A stretch of 64,000 nucleotides of DNA from Parapristionchus giblindavisi (lineage: Eukaryota > Nematoda > Chromadorea > Rhabditida > Diplogasteridae): the NCBI GenBank assembly GCA_943737045.1, contig CALSFV010000044.1:124001-188000 (forward strand), written 5' to 3'. The notes beneath the pieces are model-generated. The model saw only the letters and a program-made list of their open reading frames with translations, did not search any database and was not told where the DNA came from. Position 1 is the first letter of the stretch. Each line of letters opens with the position of its first letter. Position numbers and translations under genes: made by a program. This document shows, in pieces, positions 11,071 to 22,851 of the stretch.

Positions 11071-12274
11071 TAGGGTTGCCGGTTCGAATTCGAATTATTC
11101 GCACCCCTTTCCCATCTCTCACCCTCTCTCCCCTTTCCCTTCAAAGAATTCGACACACCTGCCAGACGGAACGAATAGTTCGGAACAGATCGAATTATTC
11201 GCACTATCTCACTCTCTCGTATCCTTTCTCGACCCTCCCTTCTTTCCCTCCGCCTAGTCCCCCAATGAGACACGTTTCAACAGATGGCTAATTCCCCTCG
11301 CATCTGAGAGCTAAGCAGTCAACAGCAAAGTTGTAGCTCATATCACTCCCGTTCTGATTCATTTTTGGAAAAGTCGATACGATGACCACGAACAAAATTA
11401 CATCCGTTCTACTGTGTCAAGATGAAATATGTCCTACTATCGAAGTTAGTTGAAACCGATCATTCAAAAGGTGCATCCACATTGATTTATCATTCTTTAC
11501 AGAAGTAATTACACTAAAACAAAAACATCACGTAAATATCTGACTGATCTACTCGTGATCAGCTCAAAATCTGGTATAAAATGCCCGCTGAGTTCTCATC
11601 TATTACATTTTAAAATATCGGACTGACATACTCATGATCAGCAAAAAAATTTGTCATACAATGGCCGCTGAGTTCCCATCCGATACATTTTGAAATATTG
11701 TTCATTTCAATATTTTGAAATGTTATTGTTCAGATTAGACTAGAGTAGATATGCTTTTTTTCGTGACTTTCTCTTCCCATTTACTTGTTTTTGTTTTTGT
11801 GTAATTACTTATGTAAAGAATGATACAGCAATGTGGAGTAAGACGGAGTAATGGAGTAAGATTCATGGCTACAATGAATAATTAAAATTTCCCCCTGAAT
11901 TCGTAGAACGGATGTAATTTTGTTCGTGGTTATCGTATCGACTTTTTCAAAATTGAATCAGAAGGGGATGATGTGAGCTACAACTTTGCTGTTGACTGCT
12001 AAGCTCTCAGATGCGAGAGAAATTAGCCATCTCTTGAAACGTGTCTCATTGGGGGGACGAGGCGGAGGGAGAGGAGGGAGGGTCGAGAAAGGATACGAGT
12101 GAGTGAGAGAGTGCGAATAATTCGGTCTGTCCCGAACTATTCGTTCCGACTGGCAGGTGTGTCGAATTCTTCGAAGGGAAGGGGAGAGAGGGCGCGTCTC
12201 AAACGAATTGCCGAGAGATAAGGGAAGCGACTGACAAAGGGCACGAATTATTCGCCCTCGTTCCTGCAACCCTA
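11071..12274. mobile_element. hAT-like foldback element, 8-bp target duplication
   Basis: The element starts TAGGGTTGC and ends GCAACCCTA, flanked by the perfect direct repeat cttgctac (11063-11070 and 12275-12282). The empty site is visible at about 26630 in copy B. The two ends are long inverted arms of about 350 bp separated by an AT-rich middle. Eight-base duplications and this terminus fit hAT transposons. No transposase frame is present, so it is non-autonomous. Confidence 0.8.
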
Positions 12275-12785
12275 CTTGCTACACAAGAAGATAGCTGAAT
12301 TACTTGACGACGTTACTTTCTCGGTTTCTTTTGGCTCTTTTTTTATATCATTGATATCAATGGGAGATGAATAGTTTGTCTTGAGATGTTCCCCTCTGAG
12401 GAAATTGGTGATGATTTGGAACGCTGGACCAGGCCGATCCATTGGGACGGAATGACCGGCTCCCTGCAATCATGAAGGGAAATGTGACAGCCAGAATAAT
12501 CATCGATAATGTATTCGATAATGAAAAATATTTCAAATAGCGAACTGGTTGGGAAAATTGGTAGATCAAAGGCTATGCAAAAAGGCAGACAGCATTGATC
12601 CAAAAACGAATAGCAAAAACGAAACGAATCATTTTGATCAAAATTTGTGAGAGATGTTACGCAAACATACTGATATTGGCAAATCGCTGCATTCTATGCT
12701 ACCATTTACCCATTTATGGGAAAATCATTTCTAACTATTGCAATTCTGTTGCCCATATATGGGTAAATTTGTTCTCAGTGATAAG

Positions 12786-13783
12786 TAGAGATGGTAATAA
12801 TGCGCAATTCATTGCGGGCTCGCAGAGCGGTCTATAATCATTGCGGACCCGCAAACTAGGAGAAAGGGGAGGGGAGAGATTGCGGGACCGCAATGGCTTT
12901 GCGGGCCCGCAATGACTATCGTACATGCAAAAATAGTCGTATCATGAACGGTGTGAATGGATCTGAACGGATCAGGCCGATCAAACGGGATTGTGAACGA
13001 GAAGGCCAATTTCGTTATTTTTCTTTCTTTTCATTGTTTTTCTTTCCTTCCAATCTACTGTATTGAAAGATAAAGGTAAAGGTAAAGGTACAACCCGTTA
13101 TTCAAGGCACACGAAGTCCTGCGGGTTATCACTGCTAGGCCAGTGAAATTTCAAGGCCAATTCAGTCCGGAGGGCCTAATCTCTTCTTCGGACCTACTTT
13201 ACCGCATGATCTAGTCACTACCAATTCCCCTTTCGGGCGCCTTGGTGAGGCGGAGGCGGTGAAACGACCGGGAATCGAACCCAGGACAGATGGAATGATG
13301 GCGCGCGCCATAGACCACTACACCACTTCGCACTGCTAGGACAGTGATATTTCAAGGCCAATTCAGTAGATTCGATGAAAAGAAAAACAATGAAAAGAAA
13401 GAAAAATAACGAAAATGGCCGGCTCGCTCACAATCCCGTTTGATCGGCCTGATCCGTTCAGATCCATTCACACCGTTCATGATACAACTATTTTAACATG
13501 TACGATACTTCATTCCTACTCTGCTGCTTTTTATGATCGGTCGTTCATCTCAGTTCTCTTCATTTTCCTTCGTTAACAGAGAAAAACGACCGATAGCAAA
13601 AAAATAGCAGGGTAGGAATAAAGTAGTCATTGCGGACCCGCAATCGCTCCCCCTCCCCTCCCTCTGAGTTTGTGGGCCCGCAATGATTTTACAATGATTT
13701 TACACCGCACTTCCGCCCCGCAATCATTAGCAATGAAAAGTTAATTTCATTGCGGGCCCGCAACGCCCGAATTGCCAACTCTA
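12786..13783. mobile_element. hAT-like foldback element with GCGGGCCCGC motifs
   Basis: It lies in the last intron of copy A. Ends are TAGAGATGG and the inverse of TAGAGTTGG, flanked by gtgataag (12778-12785) and gtaataag (13784-13791), an 8-bp duplication with one difference. Arms are long inverted repeats. The palindrome TGCGGGCCCGCA and variants occur many times near both ends. Copies C and D have the empty site. No transposase frame. Confidence 0.75.
13065..13330 (-). mobile_element. tRNA-derived SINE inside the hAT-like element
   Basis: On the minus strand a tRNA-like head (about 13256-13330) has an A box GTGGTGTAGTGGTC and a B box GGGTTCGATTCCC, then an unrelated body and a 3' tail of TACCTT repeats (13071-13092 complement). 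Head, body and short-repeat tail are the normal layout of a SINE. It sits in the loop of the surrounding foldback element, and a block of about 37 bp (13131-13168) is repeated at 13330-13367. Confidence 0.7.
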
Positions 13784-15199
13784 GTAATAAGGATGATAAA
13801 TTATTTACCCTGACAGTAAGGAGATCATAAGAGATGTTGCCATCAGCAGTCTTATATTTCGTCCATGCACCACCCAGAATGGCACTGTTGTAAATCCAAT
13901 ACGGTGCTGCCATATCGATTTTCTGACAAAATTAACTATGAAACAGGTCAAAATACGAATGTGTGAAAAGACTTTAGCCGAGTTCACATTTCGAGCGATT
14001 GTTGTTTAAAAGCCAAACAAGAGAGTGTGTGAGATTCTCTACGTTGAGCGGTCTTTTAGGCTTTCAAAATGATATGAATACTGAATTCTGACCGTAAGAA
14101 AGGAGTCATTTACTAAGGCTTTGGTCGCGTATAGAGCAGACATTGGGTTAATATAATAATCCATGTCTCCGTTGTAGATGAGTACTCGGAACGGCGTCTT
14201 AAAATGGGAAACATTGAAAACTTGTTGATTTTCCGAGAAGTTTTGATTAAAATTGTTTATTTATTGTTGTTTTCGAAAAAAAAACCGTTCGGGGCATTTT
14301 TAAAAGAATGAGCATTTTCGAACCTTTCTCGTGAAAAAAAATGTCGCGGAGGACATCAAGAACAATGTCTGTCCTATTGTATGCACGATGCAGAGGTTCA
14401 CTGAAAAAAATTTTTACAGACCGAACGTCAACTCTTAAAAAGTAAACCGCGAGCCACTATTACTCGACGAAAAATTATCCAAGCGTTCTTGATTTCCAGC
14501 TTCATATTCATTATTATCCGATGCATATATTTTCTGTTCAAAAACTCTTTTGACAACTTACTTTGCCAACGTCCAAGTAAAATTTTCTCTATTAAGAAAT
14601 GAAGGAGAGGCATGGATTGCTTTCTGAAGTTATTATGAATATAATCAATTTAATCATTTTGTTATTTAATCAGTATTATATTTATTAATCACTCTCAACC
14701 TGCACTTCTGGAAGTCCGAAATATTTTGCCAATGCCTTTTCTCCGTAACATGGAAGGCCCATATTATCCGTTGATAACTCCCAGAATCCATTCTGAAGCA
14801 CAAGATTATTTGAAAATCATTTGAATTCAATGAAATTCTGCATTCTTTCGAGGAACTAATCAAACTTAAATCTAGCATGTTTCAGTAAATTACACATTCA
14901 TCGACTTTTTTATCATTCAGCTCTTGCAAAAGTCTCTCACAAACAACTGAAGTGTGAGAGAGATCGTGTAGTCAGAGAGAAAGTTTGATTATTCCTGTGG
15001 TATCACTCACATTATTGTCCTGCTCAAAGTTAGTAGTGTAGCAGGACTGGCCGAAGTTGTACACGCTGATTTTGAGCAATTCATTGTAGATTTGAAACTG
15101 AAGTAGATCGATAATTCAAAAATAGCATTTGGGATTTTCCTCATCCCATCCTCTTTTAAAGTAATTTTTTCTGTTTACGACAAATGAGAACATATAGTG

Positions 15200-16210
15200 T
15201 ACCATTATAGGCACACCCCGATTTAGTTTGCTCCGTTTTGGCCATGCTCTTTCGCTTTCTTTGTCTAGTGTCGATTGGATTGGGGAAGGGAGGAAAGTGC
15301 GAGATAAGCCATCTATGCGAAGCTATTTCCGTGCAGTCGCACGGAAATATGCTGATTATCGATTTTCGACATCGATTTACTGTCCTTAGGAAACAAAAAT
15401 AATAAAAAGTAAAAGACTAAAATAATTACAAATCAATTTTGATTACCACCTTTATCATTGTTCTACTTTAACTCATCACATTTCAGGCCATTTCTCATTC
15501 TGTGTCTTAGAGGCGTCGTTACACACAATAAGGATTCACGGAGAAGAATGGTTGGTTATTTAATATGATGTTGACGTTTATAATTAAAAGTATGAAAACT
15601 GTGAAGTGTATTTCTTTAATGATTGTTTTCGATACTTTCGCTACAACTATTAAAACTGTTCATAATTTCGTTACACTGTCAATAATTGTTTACCTTTTCA
15701 GAGTTGATCTACGGCAGTACAAGGACAGCAAGTACGACATGTTGACATAAATGAAGAGATGAAGATAATGCAATACGAAAGATGTTGTAATCATCCACAT
15801 TTTGCTTCACAATGTACCCCATACTTTTTCTCGTTCTCACCTATTTTTCTCGTTTTGAACTGTTCATCTTGCTTATTACGTTTTCAGCCATTTGCATTAG
15901 TTGATTTATTGATTTTCTTCGCCATTGCTCCCTATTCTTCCATTTGATATTAACATTCCCTATCTCCCCACTTAGTGTTTGTGTTTCTCGTTTTTTCTAT
16001 GTAGTGCTCTCTTAGTGCAATGGCAAGTTCGTTGATATCCCGCCCGTATCCTAATTGCTCGATTCCCTCTCGTTGCTTTGTCTTTTGCTAATAAAGTATG
16101 TTCTATAAAAAAAGTACCTATACACAAAAAAGGCCCTTCAGAAAAGTCCAAAAAATGATTTGGTACGGCGGCTGTCCAACCATTATTTTGTATTAGGTTT
16201 GAACCCAAAC
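15200..16210. other. Insertion in intron 8 of copy A, no gene recognised
   Basis: This stretch is absent from the matching intron of D. It is AT-rich with a small hairpin at about 15330-15350 (TTTCCGTGCAGTCGCACGGAAA-like) and an AATAAA followed by an A run near 16090-16115, as at the end of a transcript. I could not assign a protein. Confidence 0.35.
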
Positions 16211-17618
16211 TGTACCCTTCCCTTATGAGTTTTTTTTAGTTACGAAAAAAATTCTCCTTTTGTCTCCTGTCTCCTTATTTCACTTTGACTATGTTATTTA
16301 AGTAGGCAAACTAACTGTTTTCGCACAGTCCGGTGCTGCAATATCATTCCGACATTTGTCCAATGTTGTAGAGTTCCTGAATAAACAAATCATTGTTATA
16401 TTCTTTATCTCATACGTACATTCTTATGGTTCCTAAAAGCACATATACTATTTAATACGGCGTAAATAAGAAGATGAAAAAGGAAGTTTTCATTTATTTT
16501 CTTCGAAAAACATATAAAAAGGGCATGGCAGAAAAAAAACTCTTCTAACTTCTGACAATTCCGGGACGCCACAGTGCATAAAATCGGATATTTTTTCGCA
16601 ACTTCATAATAGGGCTTGCAACCCAAAGACTGGCTCATGTACATATGTCTTAGCATGGTATGAGTGCAAGATCGTTTCGTGGGGTTTTCGTCAAACTCGA
16701 AATAAATAGACCAGTTACAATCCAATCCGGCAGTAAACCTCGATAATACAACATCTCATAGCTTGATTCAAACTGCTTAAATACGTGGAGCACACCATTG
16801 CCTATTGCTATGCCCTTAAAGATAAGGAATATTATTTACAAAAAGTTTCCAAAAGGCTAAATATACTCACTTGGAAAAAGGGATTGGGAAATTTATCCGA
16901 CTCATTAGCGCCTTGTATTTTTCGAGCGAGAAATGGTATGTACATTCCTAAATATAGATATTCAAACGTTACTTTAAATGTATTCACTTAAAATTGCCTT
17001 AGAGATGGAACCGTGAATCCTTACCTCCATATGATTCTCCGGCGATAAAGAAGGGCACATTTGCGTACCGTGGATGAACTCTGAATTAATCATAGATTTC
17101 AATTTTAATCCAAAAAAAATAATTTAAAAAAAAACCTTGTCATGAAATCCCTGATTGCGAAAAAGTTCATTTCGGCAGTCTTCTCATCAATAATATTCAA
17201 AGTATCTTGAGACATAGTATTGTACGAAAATCCAACGCCTATAGGACTCTCCAACATTAGAATATTGGCATTCTGGAGTTTTTTTTAAATAAGAATAATA
17301 ATATTGTATCATTTCATATTTTGAAGGGGAGCTTTTCAGTTCAAGCTATGTTCCAAGTTTTAATGTGGAAATATTTCAAAAGTTGTACAATAACCTACGT
17401 TATTCCAAGAGTACTTATTGTAGATTAAACTTCTCCCATCCGGACCTATGAAGTAGGGTCCGAGTTCCTCAATTTTAAGTGAATAAATTGTTCGCAATAA
17501 TACTATTTAATCCTATCACTAGATAACGGTGCAACCATGACATTACAATACATGACATGACAATACATGGGAAGCCAACTTCTTTGGACAACTCCTAATT
17601 GCCTGTCGATCTTCTCAT

Positions 17619-18008
17619 GGCGCACTAAAAAATAGTGGAAAACGGAAAATAGCGACTTTCCGGGGTCTAAAAAAGTACACTGGAAAACCGAAAATGGAAA
17701 CTCGAAATTTGAATTCGCGGGCGCGAATAAGGCGCGGAAATTCAAATTCTGACTTTCTAACTGCGATTTTCTGCGGTTATAAAACTTAAATAAAGCCGAA
17801 ATTTCATTTTTCGACCTTTCTGAAGCGTAGGAACTTAAATTCCTACTTAACATCCTTTTTAAACCGCAGAAAACCGCAGTTGGAAAGCCAGAATTTGAAT
17901 TCCCGCACCTTTTTTCGCGCCCGTGAATTCAAATTTTCGAGTTTCCAGGTGCTTTTTTAGACCCTGGAAAGCCGCCATTTTCCGTTTTCCACTATTTTTT
18001 AGTGCGCC
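17619..18008. mobile_element. 390-bp foldback MITE in intron 2 of copy A
   Basis: Ends are GGCGCACTAAAAAATAG and its inverse, and nearly the entire element is an inverted repeat. AT lies on each side. Copy C has the empty site near 42600. A partial relative lies at about 62885-63075. Open frames on both strands are by-products of the palindrome. Confidence 0.75.
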
Positions 18009-18672
18009 ATCAGACTCAAGAATTATGAAATCGAAATATGAGCATAAGAAGATCAACGCCAATGTTCAGGGGAGAGTTTTTACCCTTGCACATCAGAGTT
18101 TACTTGCAACGAAGAATAGCTCACCAAGAATAACCCTTTAAGTGAGCTCTCTCCTGGTCCACCATTCAGCCAAATCAGAAGTGGATCTTCCAAGGGATTT
18201 CCACGAGATTCACTTAGCCTAAATTATGATCATAAATATGTTTAAAGTAGGGGAACTCGGAGAAAAGTAGAATCGACAAGAACTGTCATGATAACTTGAA
18301 TCACACTAGCGGTAATGAAATTGATAATTCAAATATTTAAATGCTGGGACTTGAAGAATGCAGTGAAATTTTACCAGTAAAACATTTGGTCCGTTCCATC
18401 CTCCGATGCATTCAAATATCCAGAAAACGAATCAAAATCCGGCTTCCCGGGTACTCCAGGTAGGTCAATAATTCGATCTTCTTCTCTCCGAGAAAGAACA
18501 AGACAAGACAAGTTCCACAACAGCAACGCTACTTTCATCTTGATCAGAATAAAAAGATTCCCAGTTGCGTATTACAATTGTTGAAGTGATGAATCATTTG
18601 AAATATCGAGATGTGAATGTCGAATCGAGAAATGTCATCGATATGATATATGAAAAGAGAAAGAGATGGAAT

Positions 18673-18682
18673 TTATCGATAA
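18673..18682. promoter_or_regulatory. GATA-type site upstream of copy A
   Basis: The palindrome TTATCGATAA lies 135 bp upstream of the start codon and recurs at the equivalent place in copies C and D. In nematodes such WGATAR pairs bind gut GATA factors, so intestinal expression is inferred. Confidence 0.4.
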
Positions 18683-18891
18683 CATTAAACATTCACTCTA
18701 ATTCTCTCAAGTGCCAATTTTTCAGTAACTTCCACTTTGCTGGAAATTTGGGAAAATGAAAAAATATAATACAATGTGTTACAAATAAACAACTTTACCC
18801 CAAATGATATCGTGTAGTTCTTTCAAATGTTGTCACATCTTTTTTGATGTACGATAAATTAAATTAAATTAAACTTGGTAGTTATTAAGAA

Positions 18892-21800
18892 CTAGCGCGA
18901 ACTACGTTCGCGCCTCAGAGAGTTTTGCGCATATGTATTATAATCGTTGTTATGGAACTCCGCTCCATCTCAACTACGCTTTTGCAATGCTTCTTGGCCG
19001 TTTTAATCGAATTTGGAACGGTAGGGGTACGGTAGCTGGGTTACGGTAGTTGAGAATATTCGAGAAAAATTTGTCTCATCGATTTACCCAAGTCGGACCA
19101 AGAACGAAATTTTCATCGCAAGTTTGAAAAATAAAGTCAGTTTGCGTTAACGTGGTGATGAATGTGGGTTACTGTAGCTGAAAGTGGTTTAGAAAAATTT
19201 GTCTTGCCGAGTAACACAAAGAATGACCAAGCACGGAATTTTAATCGCTAGTCTGAAAAATAAAGTCAGTTTGCGTTAATGTGGTACGGTAGGTGTGTTA
19301 CGGTAGCTGAAAATGATCTAGAAAAATTTGTCTCGTCGAGTTACCCAAGGAGGAACCAACCAAGGAATTTTAATCGCAAGAATGAAAAATAAAGTCAGTT
19401 TGCGTTAAAGTGGTACGGTAAGTGGGTTACGGTAGCTGAAAATATTCTAGAAAAGATTATCCCATCAAGTTACCCAAGCATGTAGCAAATATCAAAATTT
19501 AAAAATAAAGTCAGTTTGCGTTAACGGCAAATTTGGAACAGGCACGGCGTTGCCGCATTTATGGTGTGCCGTGATATACGGCGCTATTTTTATGGTGGCG
19601 AGGGGAAGCGACCAATTCGGTCATGTTCGAGCTCAAAATGTTCGTATGGGCCGTCCGCATACGTTGGAGACGTTTGGGAAGTTTGAAAAATAAAGTAATT
19701 TTGCGAAAGCTATTGTGGTGTAGTGAACTACGGTACTAGTCTACCTCGCAATGGTCCTGGTGGTGCGGTGAAGCGACCAATTACGGCATGCTCGAGCTCA
19801 AAGTGACCGTACAGGCCTCCGGCAAGTTTTGGATATAGTGTTTGGAGAAAAGGTTGTAAAAGCAGCTGACAAATCGAAAAAGGAATTTTGGGTTACTGTA
19901 GTGCGGATACACAGACATATAAACGGGTGATTTTCTCAGAATTTTGATAAGTGACCCGGGTTTTTTAGTTGCGTAATAGCTTTATATCACAGTCGCGCAT
20001 AATGTATCAAAAAATAGGGTTCCTAACTGTCCACTAAAGTAAAATGCTTATCTCTCTAAGTAAGTATTGTAACTAGCGCGAACTACGTTCGCGCCTCAGA
20101 GAGTTTTGCGCATATGTATTATAATCGTTGTTATGGAGCTCCGCTCCATCTCAACTACGCTTTTGCAATGCTTCTTGGCCGTTTTAATCGAATTTTATAC
20201 GGTAGTGGTACGGTAGTAGGGTTACGGTAGCTGAAAGTATCTTAGAAAATTTGTCTTGTTGAGTTACCAAAGGAGGTACCAAGCAAGGAATTTTAATCGC
20301 AAGTTTATAAAATAAAGTCAGTTTGCGTTAACGTGGTACTACGGTAGATGGGTTACGGTAGCTGAAAATGGTCTAGAAAAATTTGTCCTGATGAGTTACA
20401 CAAGGATGGAGCAACCACGGAATTTTAATCGCAAGTCTGAAAAATAAAGTCACTTTGCGTTAACGTAGTACTACGGTAAATCTGTTACGGTAGCTGAAAA
20501 TGGTCTAGAAAGATTTGTCTTGTCGAGTTACACAGGGATGGACTAAGCACGGAATTTTAATCACCATTTTGAAAAATAAAGTCAGTTTGCGTTAACGTAG
20601 TGCTACGGCAGATGGGTTACGGTAGCTGAAAATGCTTTAGAAAAATTTGTCATGTCGTTTTACACAGGGATGGAGCAAGCACGGAATTTATAACGCAAGT
20701 TTGAAAAATAAAGTCAGTTTGCGTTAACGTAGTACTACGGTAGATGGGTTACGGTAGCTGAAAATGGTCTAGAAAAATTGGTCTCGTCGAGTTACCCAAG
20801 TAGGGACGAAAAACAGCATTTTAATCAAAAGTTTGAAAAAGAGAAAAATTGGTACGGTAGGGTTACGGTATGTGGTACGGTAGGTGGGTTACGGTAGCTG
20901 AAAATGTTCTAGAAAAATTTGTCTTGCCGAGTTACACAAGGAAGTACCAAGCAGGGAATTTTTAAAGAAAGTTTGAAAAATAAAGTCAGTTTGCGATAAA
21001 ACCGAACAGAATTGGTTTTGTGCATTTTTCTCGGAATTTTGATAAATAACCCCTGTTTTTTAGTTGCGTAATCGACTTATATCGCTAATGTCATGTCGTT
21101 ATCAAAAAATGAGGATCCTAAGTGCCCAGTAAAGCAAAATGCTTATCTATGTAAGTAAGTATGTAACTAGCGCGAACTACGTTCGCGCCTCAGAGAGTTT
21201 TGCGCATATGTATCTTAATTGTTGAGATGGAGTTGGGATCAACTCAACTACGTTATCCCAATGCTTCTCGTCCGTTTTAATCGAATTTGATACGGCAGGG
21301 GTACGGTAAGTGGGTTACGGTAGCTGAAAATATTCCAAAAAAGTTTATCCCGTCGAGTTACACAAGGATGGAGCAAGCACGGAATTTATAACGCAAGTCT
21401 GAGAAATAAAGTCAGTTTGCGTTAACATAGTACTACGGTAGATGGGTTACGGTAGCTGAAATTGGTCTCGAAAAATTTGTTTCGTCGAGTTACCCAAGTG
21501 GGTCGAAAAACAGCATTTTAATCAAAAGTTTGAAAAAAAGTGCAAAATTGGTACGGTAGGGTTACGGTATGTGGTACGGTAGATCGGTTACGGTAGCTGA
21601 AATTGGTTTAGAAAAATTTATCTCGTCGAGTTACATAAGGAGGGACGAAAAACAGCATTTTAATCAAAAGTTTGAAAAAAGAGCAAAATTGGTACGGTAG
21701 GGTTACGGTATGTGGTACGGTATGTGGGTTACGGTAGGTGAAAATGGTCTAGAAAAATTTGTCTTGTCGAGTTACACAATAATTGACCAAGCACGGAATT

Positions 21801-22008
21801 TTAATCGCAAGTTTGAAAAATAAAGTCAGTTCACGATCGGTGGTACACGGACACCTCTTTTTGTCAAGTTTCTCAGAAATTTGAAAGGTGACCCCGGTTT
21901 TTTAGTTGCGTAATCGTCTTATATCCGTTTTGCGCACCAGGTATCAAAAACTGAGTATCCTAAGTGCCCAGTAAAGCAAAATGCTTATCTGTGTAAGTAA
22001 GTATGTAA
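18892..22008 (-). mobile_element. Three head-to-tail Helitron-like units
   Basis: Three units (18892-20072, 20073-21166, 21167-22008) each begin CTAG followed by the hairpin GCGCGAACTACGTTCGCGC and end GTAAGTAAGTAT. Seen from the minus strand each therefore ends in a hairpin plus CTAG. AA precedes every CTAG and follows the last unit, so junctions sit between A and A (T and T on the other strand). No longer target duplication is seen when compared with the empty site near 34890. The interior is made of about 120-140 bp degenerate monomers with TACGGTAGCTGAAAAT and AATAAAGTCAGTTTGCG. No helicase or Rep frame occurs, so the units are non-autonomous; satellite DNA is the alternative. Confidence 0.55.
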
Positions 22009-22167
22009 TGAAACTTCACGAAAATGTTGTTCAAAAATTTGTTTGACAAATACAAAGAAAATTATCAGGAAAGCTCAGAAATTCTTTTAAAAAATTCAAA
22101 TATTTTTAATTACCCAAATACATTATACGAAACTACTAATCGTCAAAACAATAAGCAAAAGACAACT

Positions 22168-22239
22168 CCAACCAACCGGATTCGAACCAGTGACCTAAGG
22201 ATCTACAGTCCTCCGCTCTACCAACTGAGCTATGGTTGG
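22168..22239 (-). tRNA. tRNA-Tyr(GUA), intronless
   Basis: The 72-nt sequence folds perfectly: acceptor CCAACCA with TGGTTGG, D arm GCTC/GAGC, anticodon stem GAGGA/TCCTT with loop CTGTAGA (anticodon GTA), and T arm with TTCGAAT. It has the eukaryotic Tyr identity pair C1-G72 and A73, internal A and B boxes, and a TTTT terminator about 9 nt downstream. There is no intron at position 37/38, unusual for a eukaryotic tRNA-Tyr. It lies 5' of carboxypeptidase copy A, separated by the Helitron-like array. Confidence 0.9.
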
Positions 22240-22851
22240 GGGTGCATAGTATTCGTAAAGCGACGTAGATTACAGTTCACAACGAAGATTTGTAATTGTA
22301 CAATTCAGCTGATTCAAGAAATAAGATTTAATTTGTACAATTTCACAAAATATAAATCAAAATTCATTAATCGAGTAGGAAGATATAAACCATCTTCGTT
22401 TTCTAATAATAATGTTAGTGAAAAACTTATTATTATTACACTTGAATATAGTAGAGATATTTACGACATTCAATTCATACATAGCTTTATACACCAATTT
22501 AACTTGTTTGATTCAATCAATCTTCTTAGTGTTCACCCTTCTAGATATTGTCGTCTATCACATCCATTGCGTATTGTTCTGTCTTGTATGATTTTTTCAA
22601 CTCATACCACATGTGCTTCTAGATGTATTAATACTTGGAATAAACTATCTTAAATTAGTTCTCTACCCACAAATACCCTTCCGTGCAGGGTTATCAAATT
22701 TCCCTCCCAATCTCATCATTATCGTTTCTCAAAATCATCCTTGAACCCCTTCCTTTGAAAACTGCCACCGAGACCTTTCCGAAATCTCGTATAAACGACG
22801 GAAATCCATCTCTCCTCTTCCCTCTGTTATTAATGTGATTATGAACATATA
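22240..22851. other. Unit-flanking repeat, no gene
   Basis: The sequence is nearly identical to 35142-35490 up to about 22600. The long open frame that runs across the tRNA antisense and this flank is repeated in the other copy only because the DNA is duplicated. Nothing else is recognised. Confidence 0.55.

Larger units (their letters stand above)
12272..18538 (-). pseudogene. Serine carboxypeptidase copy A, two frameshifts
   Basis: All 15 S10 carboxypeptidase exons are present: 18375-18538 (signal peptide, start MKVALLLWN), 18125-18218 (GGPGESS), 17399-17467, 17136-17272 ([11 protein letters not shown]), 17025-17080 (GESYGG with the catalytic Ser), 16871-16947, 16719-16814, 16316-16376, 15011-15097, 14700-14792, 14562-14623, 14324-14400, 14093-14197 (YNGDMD with the catalytic Asp), 13809-13922 and 12272-12463 (GAGHSVP with the catalytic His). 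Compared with D, exon 7 is 96 rather than 92 nt because AATC is duplicated at the donor, and exon 12 is 77 rather than 76 nt because a T run has one extra base. Neither is compensated, so the frame breaks after exon 7. Exons 9 and 10 each lack one codon. Introns hold a hAT-like element with a SINE (12786-13783) and a MITE (17619-18008). Alternative splicing rescuing the frame is possible but not evident. Confidence 0.8.

Noticed and set aside
12272..18538. Copy A as a functional carboxypeptidase
   Set aside because: Every splice site looks usable, but exon 7 (+4 nt) and exon 12 (+1 nt) break the frame relative to D and to the phase of the following exons.
22024..22653. A 209-codon open frame containing a repeated peptide NNKQKTTPTNRIRTSDLR
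   Set aside because: It runs antisense through the tRNA-Tyr and its flank. The same frame at 34932-35489 and 60200-60388 is explained by duplication of the tRNA region.
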